Shown one piece after another: positions 17,809-25,645 of a stretch of DNA of 64,000 bases. The DNA comes from Aliarcobacter cryaerophilus. Lineage in GTDB: Bacteria > Campylobacterota > Campylobacteria > Campylobacterales > Arcobacteraceae. A program made the translations under genes and the position numbers. The stretch spans positions 496,001 through 560,000 of the forward strand of contig NZ_CP060694.1 in the NCBI RefSeq assembly GCF_014352935.1, given 5' to 3'. The notes beneath the pieces are model-generated. The model had not been told where the DNA came from. It made no database searches and saw only the letters and a list, made by a program, of their open reading frames with translations. The first letter of the stretch is position 1. Each line of letters starts with the position of its first letter.

Positions 17809-18438
17809 ATGGAAATAGGTAAAGCAACAAGTGTATATCAAACACAAGAGGTAAAAGGAACAAAAGAGACTTATTATAAAGAAGCACAAAAAGTTGATTA
17901 TAGTAAATATTCAGCAGATGATTTAATGCAAATACCTTTTGAAGAGGCAAAAGTAAATCAAGAATCTATAGATAAAAGAGTTAAAGAATTAAGCAATGAT
18001 GGAAAAATAAATGATAAGAAATTTGGTAAATTTATAGATTTAAAAAGAGCTTTAAACTTTAGTGGAAATAGTAGTATTGATAAAGCGTATTATGAAACTA
18101 TTCAAAGTATACAACCACCAGAAAAAACTGGATTATTATCTTTTGAATTTCAAATGAATTTTCAAGGATTTGCACAAGGAGAAGATATAAGCCCAACTTT
18201 TATGAAAGATGGAAGATCTGGAAATGGAAGTTATCTACTAAATAAAAATCAAGCTACAAGTGTGGATTTTGATGCATTTATAAATAGTGCAATTGCAAGT
18301 TTTGAGAAGAACTTAACAAAAGCAAAATCTTCAAATGCAGAAAATAGTGTACAAAATCAATATCAAGGAATAGTTGATTTTTATAAAACTTTTCAAGATA
18401 ATTTTAATAAAGCTACTAAAGAGCCGTATTATGCTTGA
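17809..18438 (+). CDS. Tandem-array protein A1 (unknown function)
   Basis: This 209-residue soluble protein of unknown function has no signal peptide or membrane helix. The first 57 residues and last roughly 97 residues are nearly identical to A2; the central residues (about 58-112) differ. Two short motifs are shared with the B proteins: YSADD followed by a hydrophobic/FEE pattern near residue 35, and the C-terminal NK-x4-EP-x-YA. The A and B proteins are therefore probably distant paralogues. The ribosome binding site AAGGGG lies nine bases before the ATG. It is the first gene of the A1-B1-A2-B2 run. Confidence 0.7.
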   Translation: MEIGKATSVYQTQEVKGTKETYYKEAQKVDYSKYSADDLMQIPFEEAKVNQESIDKRVKELSNDGKINDKKFGKFIDLKRALNFSGNSSIDKAYYETIQSIQPPEKTGLLSFEFQMNFQGFAQGEDISPTFMKDGRSGNGSYLLNKNQATSVDFDAFINSAIASFEKNLTKAKSSNAENSVQNQYQGIVDFYKTFQDNFNKATKEPYYA

Positions 18439-18484
18439 TAATAAAATCAAAGAATAGTTAAAAATTATTATATGGGGGAAATAT

Positions 18485-19297
18485 ATGCACATAGGAAATA
18501 GCCAAACTCAAAGCTATGGATATAATCAAAATGTAAATGTAGCGAATAAAAATGATAGTTCAAACTCTTTTAATAATTATCTTGAAAATAAAGAGGAAAA
18601 TATAAATACAAAAAAACCAACTTCAAATATTATTGATTATTTAGATAAAAAAGATAAGTTTTCATCTTTATCAAAAGAAGATGAAATATTATTTAAAGAC
18701 ATTCTGTCTGATGGTATATATAGTGCAGATGAGATGAAAAAATTAAGCTATGAACAAATGAATAAATTTGCAGAGTTAGTAGATCCAAAAAATCTTATAA
18801 AAGATCATGGTTCTAATTCATTAAATGATTTACCACCTTTTATACTTTTAGGAATGGGAACATATCTATCATCTAATAAGACAAATGATGTAAATTTTAA
18901 TAAATCACTATTTGAAACAACTAAAAATATACAAAATAATCAAGAAAGAATAGATTTATTAGATTCAATAAATAGAAAATTAGGTTTAAATGATAACGAA
19001 GGTTATGGAAATTTACCTAAGGAAATAATAGATAATTTGATCAAAAAAGCACAAGAGATGGAGAAAGAAAAATATAAAGATTTTGAGAATCCTGAAAAAC
19101 TTATGACGGATTATAATAATTGGCAAATAAATGATTATGGTGGATTTATTAAAAATTTACAAAATGATTATAAATACCTTATTAAAAGTTCCAATGTAAA
19201 ACTTGAAGATAGAATTAGATATGAAGCGGTTTTAAAAAATCTTTTTACTTTGGAAACAAACTATAATAAAGTAATAAATGAGCCTAAGTATGCTTAG
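18485..19297 (+). CDS. Tandem-array protein B1 (unknown function)
   Basis: This is a 270-residue soluble protein that I do not recognise. The first 33 residues (MHIGNSQTQSYGYNQ onwards) are polar, Asn/Gln/Ser-rich and identical to B2. The middle diverges; the C-terminal part is partly conserved (FENPEKLMTDYNNWQINDY) and ends NYNKVINEPKYA, resembling the A-protein terminus. An LSKEDE-x-LF segment followed by SADEM-x2-LSYEQMNK precedes the divergent region. The ribosome binding site is a G-rich ATGGGGGAA. It lies 46 bases after A1. Confidence 0.68.
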   Translation: MHIGNSQTQSYGYNQNVNVANKNDSSNSFNNYLENKEENINTKKPTSNIIDYLDKKDKFSSLSKEDEILFKDILSDGIYSADEMKKLSYEQMNKFAELVDPKNLIKDHGSNSLNDLPPFILLGMGTYLSSNKTNDVNFNKSLFETTKNIQNNQERIDLLDSINRKLGLNDNEGYGNLPKEIIDNLIKKAQEMEKEKYKDFENPEKLMTDYNNWQINDYGGFIKNLQNDYKYLIKSSNVKLEDRIRYEAVLKNLFTLETNYNKVINEPKYA

Positions 19298-19323
19298 AGG
19301 TTAAAATAAATAAGGAAATAAAA

Positions 19324-19950
19324 ATGGAAATAGGTAAAGCAACAAGTGTATATCAGACACAAGAGGTAAAAGGAACAAAAGAGACTTATTATAAAGAAGC
19401 ACAAAAAGTTGATTATAGTAAATATTCAGCAGATGATTTAATGCAAATACCTTTTGAAGAGGCAAAATTAAATCAAGAATCTATAGATAAAAGATACCAA
19501 GAGTTAGCTGATGATGGAAACATAAAACCTAGACATGCTGTTGGACTTTTAGCTTTAAAAGGAGCTTTGAATTTTAGTGGAAACAGTAGTATTGATAAAG
19601 CATACTATCAAACTTTACAAAGTTCTCCAAAAGAAAATCTTGGTCTTGTAACATATGAATTTCAAATGAATTTTCAAGGATTTGCACAAGGAGAAGATAT
19701 AAGCCCAACTTTTATGAAAGATGGAAGATCTGGAAATGGAAGTTATTTACTAAATAAAAATCAAGCTACAAGTGTGGATTTTGATGCATTTATAAATAGT
19801 GCAATTGCAAGTTTTGAGAAGAATTTAACAAAAGCAAAATCTTCAAATGCAGAAAATAGTGTACAAAATCAATATCAAGGAATAGTTGATTTTTATAAAA
19901 CTTTTCAAGATAATTTTAATAAAGCTACTAAAGAGCCGTATTATGCTTGA
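19324..19950 (+). CDS. Tandem-array protein A2 (unknown function)
   Basis: This is the 208-residue paralogue of A1, one residue shorter. It keeps the same N-terminal 57 residues apart from one Val-to-Leu change and the same C-terminal block from the FQMNFQGFAQ segment onwards. The centre (about residues 58-111) is clearly different in sequence but similar in length. A contrast of this kind, with fixed ends and a variable core, suggests a binding or specificity surface in the core. That is inference; no enzymatic motif is seen. Confidence 0.7.
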   Translation: MEIGKATSVYQTQEVKGTKETYYKEAQKVDYSKYSADDLMQIPFEEAKLNQESIDKRYQELADDGNIKPRHAVGLLALKGALNFSGNSSIDKAYYQTLQSSPKENLGLVTYEFQMNFQGFAQGEDISPTFMKDGRSGNGSYLLNKNQATSVDFDAFINSAIASFEKNLTKAKSSNAENSVQNQYQGIVDFYKTFQDNFNKATKEPYYA

Positions 19951-19996
19951 TAATAAAATCAAAGAATAGTTAAAAATTATTATATGGGGGAAATAT

Positions 19997-20755
19997 ATGC
20001 ACATAGGAAATAGCCAAACTCAAAGCTATGGATATAATCAAAATGTAAATGTAGCAAATAAAAATGATAGTTCAAACTCTTTTAATAATTATCTTGAAAA
20101 AGAAGATTTAAAAAACATAAAGATAATAAATAAAAATCTAATCTCTATTTTAGAAAAGAATAATGCTTTCTCTTCTTTATCAAAAGAGGAAGAGACTCTT
20201 TTTAGATATGTGCTTGAAGATGATAAAATTTCAAATGATGAAATAAAAAATTTAACTTATGAACAGATGAATAAACTAAATAATATAGTAAATTCTGTAT
20301 CACAACAAGTAGGTGGAGTTGCATTAGTAAATGGCATTGAAACATTTAGTATGTCTAATATAACTAATAATAATGATTTTAATAAAGCTCTATTTGATAC
20401 ACTAAAAACTATAGAGAATGATACATATAAACTCGTATTTTCTTTAGATTTAGGTGGAAAGTTAGGATATAACAATACAAGCTTCAATAAAGTAGATATT
20501 GAACAACTTAAAGCATTAGAAAAAGAGAAATATAAAGATTTTGAAAATCCTGAGAGACTTATGGCTGATTATAATAATTGGCAAATAAATGATTATGAAG
20601 GATTTATAAAAAACTTAAAGAATGAGTATAAATTACTCTCAGAAGATACAATCATCTCATCAGAATCAAGAGTTTTATATAAAAGATATTCTCAATATAT
20701 GAGTGATTTGGAAACAAACTATAATAAAGTAATAAATGAACCTAAGTATGCTTAA
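19997..20755 (+). CDS. Tandem-array protein B2 (unknown function)
   Basis: This is the 252-residue paralogue of B1. The first 33 residues are the same, the middle is divergent and shorter by about 18 residues, and the C-terminal YNNWQINDY and NYNKVINEPKYA blocks are conserved. No signal peptide, membrane helix or known domain was recognised. The spacer before it is identical to the A1-B1 spacer, which suggests the ribosome binding site and translation level are conserved. It closes the array; yigZ follows after 69 bases. Confidence 0.68.
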   Translation: MHIGNSQTQSYGYNQNVNVANKNDSSNSFNNYLEKEDLKNIKIINKNLISILEKNNAFSSLSKEEETLFRYVLEDDKISNDEIKNLTYEQMNKLNNIVNSVSQQVGGVALVNGIETFSMSNITNNNDFNKALFDTLKTIENDTYKLVFSLDLGGKLGYNNTSFNKVDIEQLKALEKEKYKDFENPERLMADYNNWQINDYEGFIKNLKNEYKLLSEDTIISSESRVLYKRYSQYMSDLETNYNKVINEPKYA

Positions 20756-20824
20756 TGGAATAATTTAGTTTTATAATAAACTCTAAAAAGTCAAAATTTA
20801 TACCAAATGTTATAAAATCTACAA

Positions 20825-21397
20825 ATGAAATTTGTACAAAAAGAGTTTACAGCAACACTAGAAGAGAAAAAATCAAAATTTTTAGCTTTTTTAGTTCCAT
20901 ATAAAGATTTTGATAAAACAATGCAAAGATTAAGAAGTGAGCATCCAAAGGCTGTTCATTTTGTTTATGCTTATAGATATTTAAATGAGTTTGAGCAAAT
21001 TGTTGAAAATAGTAGTGATGATGGAGAACCACGAGGAACAAGTGGAAAACCAACTTTGGCTGTTTTAAGTGGTGCGGGTATTATAAATAGCGCAGCAATA
21101 ATAGTTCGATATTTTGGTGGAATAAAACTAGGAACTGGTGGATTAGTTCGAGCTTATGGTGGCTCTTTAAATGAAGTTATAAAAATTGCAGAGTTTTTTG
21201 AGTATAAAAAACTAGAGAATCATATATTAGAGTGCGAATATAGTTCTTTAGGGCAACTTGAGTACATTTTAAATCAAAATAGTATAAAAATTATAAATAA
21301 AGATTTTTTAAATATTATAAAAATAACAATCCAAATTACAAAAGATGAATTTGATACTCTAAAATCTTTACTTCCAAGAGAAATTAAGATAATATAA
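20825..21397 (+). CDS. yigZ: YigZ / IMPACT-family protein
   Basis: This 190-residue protein contains the UPF0029/IMPACT N-terminal domain, recognised by DDGEPRGTSGKP and the RYFGGIKLGTGGLVRAY segment. A shorter ferredoxin-like C-terminal domain follows, as in YigZ. The biochemical role in bacteria is not established; eukaryotic IMPACT modulates Gcn2, which bacteria lack. No ribosome binding site is obvious before the ATG (AAATCTACAAATG). It is followed 32 bases later by the secretin gene. Confidence 0.88.
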   Translation: MKFVQKEFTATLEEKKSKFLAFLVPYKDFDKTMQRLRSEHPKAVHFVYAYRYLNEFEQIVENSSDDGEPRGTSGKPTLAVLSGAGIINSAAIIVRYFGGIKLGTGGLVRAYGGSLNEVIKIAEFFEYKKLENHILECEYSSLGQLEYILNQNSIKIINKDFLNIIKITIQITKDEFDTLKSLLPREIKII

Positions 21398-21429
21398 AAA
21401 ACTTATCATATTATTTCTAGGGGTAGTAA

Positions 21430-22851
21430 ATGAAATGGTTTTTAAATCTCTTTTTTCTTATATTCTTTTCTGTACAAAGCTTTGCCAATGATTCTATAGA
21501 TGTAAATTTTACAAATTTAAAACTGGATGAATTTATAAAAATAGTTTCAAAAGTGAGTAATAAAAATATTCTTGTAAGTGAACCTTTGGATATAAATTTA
21601 AACTTTGTATCAAATAAAAAGGTAAAAAAAGATGAACTAATTACGATTTTAAAAACTATTTTAGATGAGCACAACTATGTTTTAGAACAAAAAGGTGATT
21701 TTTTAAAAATTAGTAAAAAAATACCACCAAAAAAAGAAAATTCTATCTCAAAAGTTTATGAATTAAGAAATATCGATGCAGAAAATATAGCTAAGATATT
21801 GGAAAATATTATTGAAAAAAATAGTTATGAAGATGGTGAAAAACCAAATATTTCATTTGCACAAGAGACAAATTCAATTGTTTTAACAGGTCAAAAAGAT
21901 ATTTTGGAGCCACTTTTTGCTCTTTTAAAAGATTTGGATAAACAAAAAGAGCAGGTCTATATTCAAGCAAAAATTATAGAGGTAAACAATGAACTTGTAA
22001 ATAAAATAGGTTTATCTTATGGAATTTTAAAAGCAGATAGCTCAAGTGATGGAATTATGGCAATATCAACAAACTTAAATGGTGGCTCAAAAAGTATTGA
22101 AGATGCTTCAACACTTTTAGGTATAGATGTAAAAAAATTAAATCTTAAATCAGGACTTGCTTTGGGTGCAAGTTTAAATCTTTTAAAACAGCAAGGAGCT
22201 TTGGATATTGTTTCTGAACCATCAATTTTGGCTTTAAATAACAAAGAGAGTTTTATATATGTTGGAGAAAAAATCTCTATGCAAACTTCAAGTAGTGTAA
22301 CAGATGGTGGAACTCAAAGAACAAACTATGAAAGAGAAGATATTGGATTGACTTTAAAAGTAAAACCTAGAGTTTCAAGTGACACAAAACTTACTTTAGA
22401 GATTAATACACTTTTGGAGAATTTAAAAGCAAGATCAGTTGGAGTTAGTAATCCTGACACTCTTAAAAAAGAGATAAATACAACAGCAATTTTAAGTAAT
22501 GGAGAGAGTGTAATAATAGGTGGGTTAATTGAAAATAAAAATGAGATTGTAGAAGAAAAAGTACCAGTTTTGGGAGATATTCCAGTTTTAGGAGGACTTT
22601 TTAAAAATGAGTCAAATCTCAATAGAAAAAATAATCTAGTAATAATTGTAACTCCATATATTATTCAAAAAAACCAAGATATTACATATATAAGAGATAA
22701 ATTAACAAAGCTAAAAGCACTAGAAGAGAGATATTTAGAAGAGAGTTTGAGTGATTTAAAAGTTGAATTAAAATCAAAAAATGAGAACAAAATAGAAGAT
22801 ACACAAGCTTTACAAGAAAAAAAGTTTAAAGATTTTTTTGAGCAACAGTGA
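21430..22851 (+). CDS. gspD: Type II/IV-type secretin (GspD/PulD family)
   Basis: This 473-residue outer-membrane secretin has a signal peptide (about 1-20), N-terminal domains (about 25-165) and the secretin core. The core includes the gate region with VGEKISMQTSSSVTDGG and the signature VPVLGDIPVLGGLFKN near the end. The protein is short for GspD and has a charged helical tail of about 50 residues after the last strand. It probably forms the exit channel of a type II secretion or transformation/pilus-like system. No other gsp, pil or cts gene is in the window, so the machine is not identified. An AGGGGTAA ribosome binding site precedes the ATG. Confidence 0.88.
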   Translation: MKWFLNLFFLIFFSVQSFANDSIDVNFTNLKLDEFIKIVSKVSNKNILVSEPLDINLNFVSNKKVKKDELITILKTILDEHNYVLEQKGDFLKISKKIPPKKENSISKVYELRNIDAENIAKILENIIEKNSYEDGEKPNISFAQETNSIVLTGQKDILEPLFALLKDLDKQKEQVYIQAKIIEVNNELVNKIGLSYGILKADSSSDGIMAISTNLNGGSKSIEDASTLLGIDVKKLNLKSGLALGASLNLLKQQGALDIVSEPSILALNNKESFIYVGEKISMQTSSSVTDGGTQRTNYEREDIGLTLKVKPRVSSDTKLTLEINTLLENLKARSVGVSNPDTLKKEINTTAILSNGESVIIGGLIENKNEIVEEKVPVLGDIPVLGGLFKNESNLNRKNNLVIIVTPYIIQKNQDITYIRDKLTKLKALEERYLEESLSDLKVELKSKNENKIEDTQALQEKKFKDFFEQQ

Positions 22852-22899
22852 TTTTTAGCTTATTTTGATAAAATCAGCAAAAAAATTAAGGAAAATAAG

Positions 22900-23775
22900 A
22901 TAAAAAAGTTTAAAAAAGTTCATATAGAACTTACAAATATTTGTAATCTAAAATGCTCTTTTTGCCCACCAAAACTATTTCCAAATAAAATTATGGATTT
23001 AAATACTTTTGATAGATTAAATTTTGAGCTAAAAGATATTACAAATGAGTTGGCATACCATATTGTTGGTGACCCTTTGGTTTTGACAAATTTAAGTGAA
23101 TATTTAAATATAAGCAAAAAGCATAATTTAAAGGTAAATATAACAACAACAGCAAATAATATTTCACAAAAGCACTATGAAGCTTTATTAAATCCTACAA
23201 TTAAGCAGATAAATTTTTCTCTAAACTCATATAATGCAAACTCTCATAAAAAAAGTTTTGATGAGTATATAGAGCCAATTTTAGAGTTTGTAAAGTTTGC
23301 ACAAGAGAGCAAACATGAATATTTTATAAACTTTAGAATTTGGAATTTGGATGAGCAAGAAAGTGCAAAAGAGTTTAATTTGAAGGTTTTTGATAGATTA
23401 AATAACTTTTTTTCTTCAAATTTAAATATAGATGAGATATATCTAAATAAGCCAAAAAATATAAGAGTTGCTAGAAAAATATTTATAAATTTTGATGAAT
23501 ATTTTGTTTGGCCAAACTTAAAAAATGAAGTAGTAAGTCAAAAAGGTTTTTGTTATGGTTTAAACTCACATTTTGGTATTTTATCAAATGGAACAGTTGT
23601 TCCTTGTTGTTTGGATTTAGATGCAAATATAAATTTGGGAAATATTCAAAAATCAACTATAAAAGAGATTTTGCAAGGACAAAGAGCAAAAGAGATGATA
23701 AATGGTTTTAAAAACAATATTTTAAAAGAGGAGCTTTGTCAAAAGTGTGAATATAGGACAAGGTTTGATTTTTAA
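22900..23775 (+). CDS. Radical SAM / SPASM protein, apparent ATA start
   Basis: The radical SAM cluster motif Cys15-x3-Cys19-x2-Cys22 is encoded at 22942-22965, upstream of the first in-frame ATG (22993), so that ATG cannot be the start. No in-frame ATG, GTG or TTG lies between the gspD stop (22849-22851) and the motif. AAGGA at 22888-22892 is placed seven bases before an ATA at 22900, giving a 291-residue protein that begins (M)KKFKKVHIELTNICN. The C-terminal part has the SPASM-like pair NGTVVPCCLD and LCQKCEYR. Radical SAM/SPASM enzymes modify peptides or proteins; the substrate is unknown. The gene is in the same frame as gspD and starts 49 bases after its stop. Confidence 0.8.
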   Translation: MKKFKKVHIELTNICNLKCSFCPPKLFPNKIMDLNTFDRLNFELKDITNELAYHIVGDPLVLTNLSEYLNISKKHNLKVNITTTANNISQKHYEALLNPTIKQINFSLNSYNANSHKKSFDEYIEPILEFVKFAQESKHEYFINFRIWNLDEQESAKEFNLKVFDRLNNFFSSNLNIDEIYLNKPKNIRVARKIFINFDEYFVWPNLKNEVVSQKGFCYGLNSHFGILSNGTVVPCCLDLDANINLGNIQKSTIKEILQGQRAKEMINGFKNNILKEELCQKCEYRTRFDF

Positions 23776-23819
23776 CCATTTGTAGGTAGAATATAGAAAA
23801 ATTAAATAAAAGATGAAAT

Positions 23820-24620
23820 ATGAATGAAATAGAGATTTTACAAAGAAGTATAAGAGATTTTTTTAGTTCAAAAATGCTTAAACTTGCACTAATTCCACTT
23901 TTTATAACAATGTTGATTTTATATATGTTGTTTTTTGGAGTTGCTAGTGTTGGAATAGAAACTCTTAAAACTGTGGCTGAAACCTCACAAGCTGGAGGTG
24001 AAGTTGTTATTGATGAAAATGCACCATTTTATTTTGTATGGCTTACGTATTTTATAGTTTTTTTATTTAAGTACTCTATTACTTCTTGGATTGCTGGATT
24101 TTTATTTTATAGTGTTGGAGCTATTTTTGTTTTTCATTTAAGTATTGTATTAACTTTGGTTATTATTGGTTTTTTAACACCTTTTGTTGTGAAATATTTA
24201 AATGAAACTAGTTATAAAAACTTAAATTTAAAACCATATGGAACTATTTTAGGAGCATTTTGGGTATTTTTGAAAGCATTTTTTATGATGATTTTATTAT
24301 ATATTTTGTTTATTCCTTTGTATTTTATTCCACTTATAAATTTTATAGCTCTTTATCTTCCTTTGTACTATTTTTTCCACAAAATGTTAAATTATGATGT
24401 ATCTTCAACTATTTTAAGTAAAGAAGAGTATGAAAAAATTTACTCTAAATCTTGTAGTGCTTTTAGAGTTAGAACACTTCTTTTATATTTTATTTCTACT
24501 ATCCCTTTTGTTACACTTTTTGTCTCAATTTTTTATATTATTTTTTTATCACATGCTTATTTTATAGAGCTAGAGAAACTTCAAAAAATAGAAAATAAAG
24601 ATATAAAAGAGGATATTTAG
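23820..24620 (+). CDS. EI24-domain inner-membrane protein
   Basis: This 266-residue protein has about four to six long hydrophobic helices. The first lies near residues 20-42, and there is a central GFLTPFVVKYLNE segment, in keeping with the EI24/CysZ-like family of bacterial inner-membrane proteins. CysZ members handle sulfate, but no cysteine-biosynthesis gene is near, so sulfate transport should not be assumed. The start is preceded by a weak AAAAGATGAAAT. The next gene begins three bases later, pointing to co-transcription. Confidence 0.75.
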   Translation: MNEIEILQRSIRDFFSSKMLKLALIPLFITMLILYMLFFGVASVGIETLKTVAETSQAGGEVVIDENAPFYFVWLTYFIVFLFKYSITSWIAGFLFYSVGAIFVFHLSIVLTLVIIGFLTPFVVKYLNETSYKNLNLKPYGTILGAFWVFLKAFFMMILLYILFIPLYFIPLINFIALYLPLYYFFHKMLNYDVSSTILSKEEYEKIYSKSCSAFRVRTLLLYFISTIPFVTLFVSIFYIIFLSHAYFIELEKLQKIENKDIKEDI

Positions 24621-24622
24621 TT

Positions 24623-25351
24623 TTGGAAAATATAACAAAAGCAATAATAAAATCAAATATTGAAATAGCAAAATATATAAAAAATAGTTTAAAAGAAGAT
24701 GATTTCAGATATACAAAACAGATTGGATATGGCGGGGATAATTCATTAAAAATTGATATTTTTTTTGAAGATATATTTATAAAAAATCTAAAAGATTTTG
24801 GAAATATTTTTAGTGAAGAGTGTGGATTTATTGATAATAAAAAAGATATTACATTTATAATAGACCCTCTTGATGGAAGTAATAATTTTTTGTCAAATAT
24901 TCCATATTTTGGCACTTCGGTTGCAGTTAAAAAAAATGGTGAAATTATTGCTGGTTTTGTAGCAAATATGGCAAACAAAACTTTAGTTTATAGAATTTTG
25001 GATGACGAGGTAAAATATTTTTGTTTGGAAAATAGAAAAGAGATACAAAAAATAGTTCATAATATTTCAAAAGTTGCAGTTTTTGAAAGAGGATATAAAT
25101 ATCCAAATATTTGTAAAAATATAGATGATAAAAATATAAAGTTTAGAGTTCTTGGTGCAACAGCACTATCTTTGGCAAATGCGAGAGATTTTTTGTTTGT
25201 GATTTTCAAAGGAGATTTAAGAGAGTTTGATTTAGAAGCTGGACTTTTTATAAGTAAAGATTTATATATAAAAAAAGAAGAAGATATTATATTTGTTACA
25301 AAATATAAAGAACAATTTTCAATATTTAAAGAAATTATTAAAGATTTTTAG
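24623..25351 (+). CDS. Inositol-monophosphatase-family phosphatase
   Basis: This 242-residue enzyme has the family's metal-binding motif DPLDGSNNF, a preceding Glu in EECGFID and a C-terminal DLEAG that corresponds to the WDxAAG motif. Members hydrolyse inositol phosphates, fructose-1,6-bisphosphate or 3'-phosphoadenosine-5'-phosphate in a Mg2+-dependent way; which one is not readable here. Translation starts at a TTG three bases after the upstream stop. I see no strong ribosome binding site, so coupling to the EI24 gene is likely. Confidence 0.85.
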   Translation: MENITKAIIKSNIEIAKYIKNSLKEDDFRYTKQIGYGGDNSLKIDIFFEDIFIKNLKDFGNIFSEECGFIDNKKDITFIIDPLDGSNNFLSNIPYFGTSVAVKKNGEIIAGFVANMANKTLVYRILDDEVKYFCLENRKEIQKIVHNISKVAVFERGYKYPNICKNIDDKNIKFRVLGATALSLANARDFLFVIFKGDLREFDLEAGLFISKDLYIKKEEDIIFVTKYKEQFSIFKEIIKDF

Positions 25352-25380
25352 GTATAACTCCAGATTAATAAAAAAATTAG

Positions 25381-25644
<264 letters not shown>

Positions 25645-25645
25645 A

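Larger units (their letters stand above)
17809..20755 (+). repeat. Tandem duplication of a two-gene unit (A1-B1-A2-B2), about 1.51 kb per unit
   Basis: Unit 1 starts at 17809 and unit 2 at 19324. The first roughly 170 bases of A1 and A2 differ at only two positions I could see. The block 18145-18590 (end of A1, spacer, start of B1) matches 19657-20102 with about three differences. In between, the centres of A and most of B have diverged strongly, and the last roughly 40 bases of B are again almost identical. This mosaic fits a duplication followed by diversification of the centres or gene conversion of the ends. Confidence 0.92.

Noticed and set aside
17809-20755. Toxin/immunity or toxin/antitoxin interpretation of the A/B pairs.
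   Set aside because: Polymorphic toxins vary at the C-terminus, whereas here both ends are fixed and the cores vary; no toxin motif, signal or trafficking domain is visible.
24562-24978. 138-codon open frame on the minus strand.
   Set aside because: It lies opposite the inositol-monophosphatase-family gene, shows no recognisable protein features and fits the chance open frames of AT-rich DNA.
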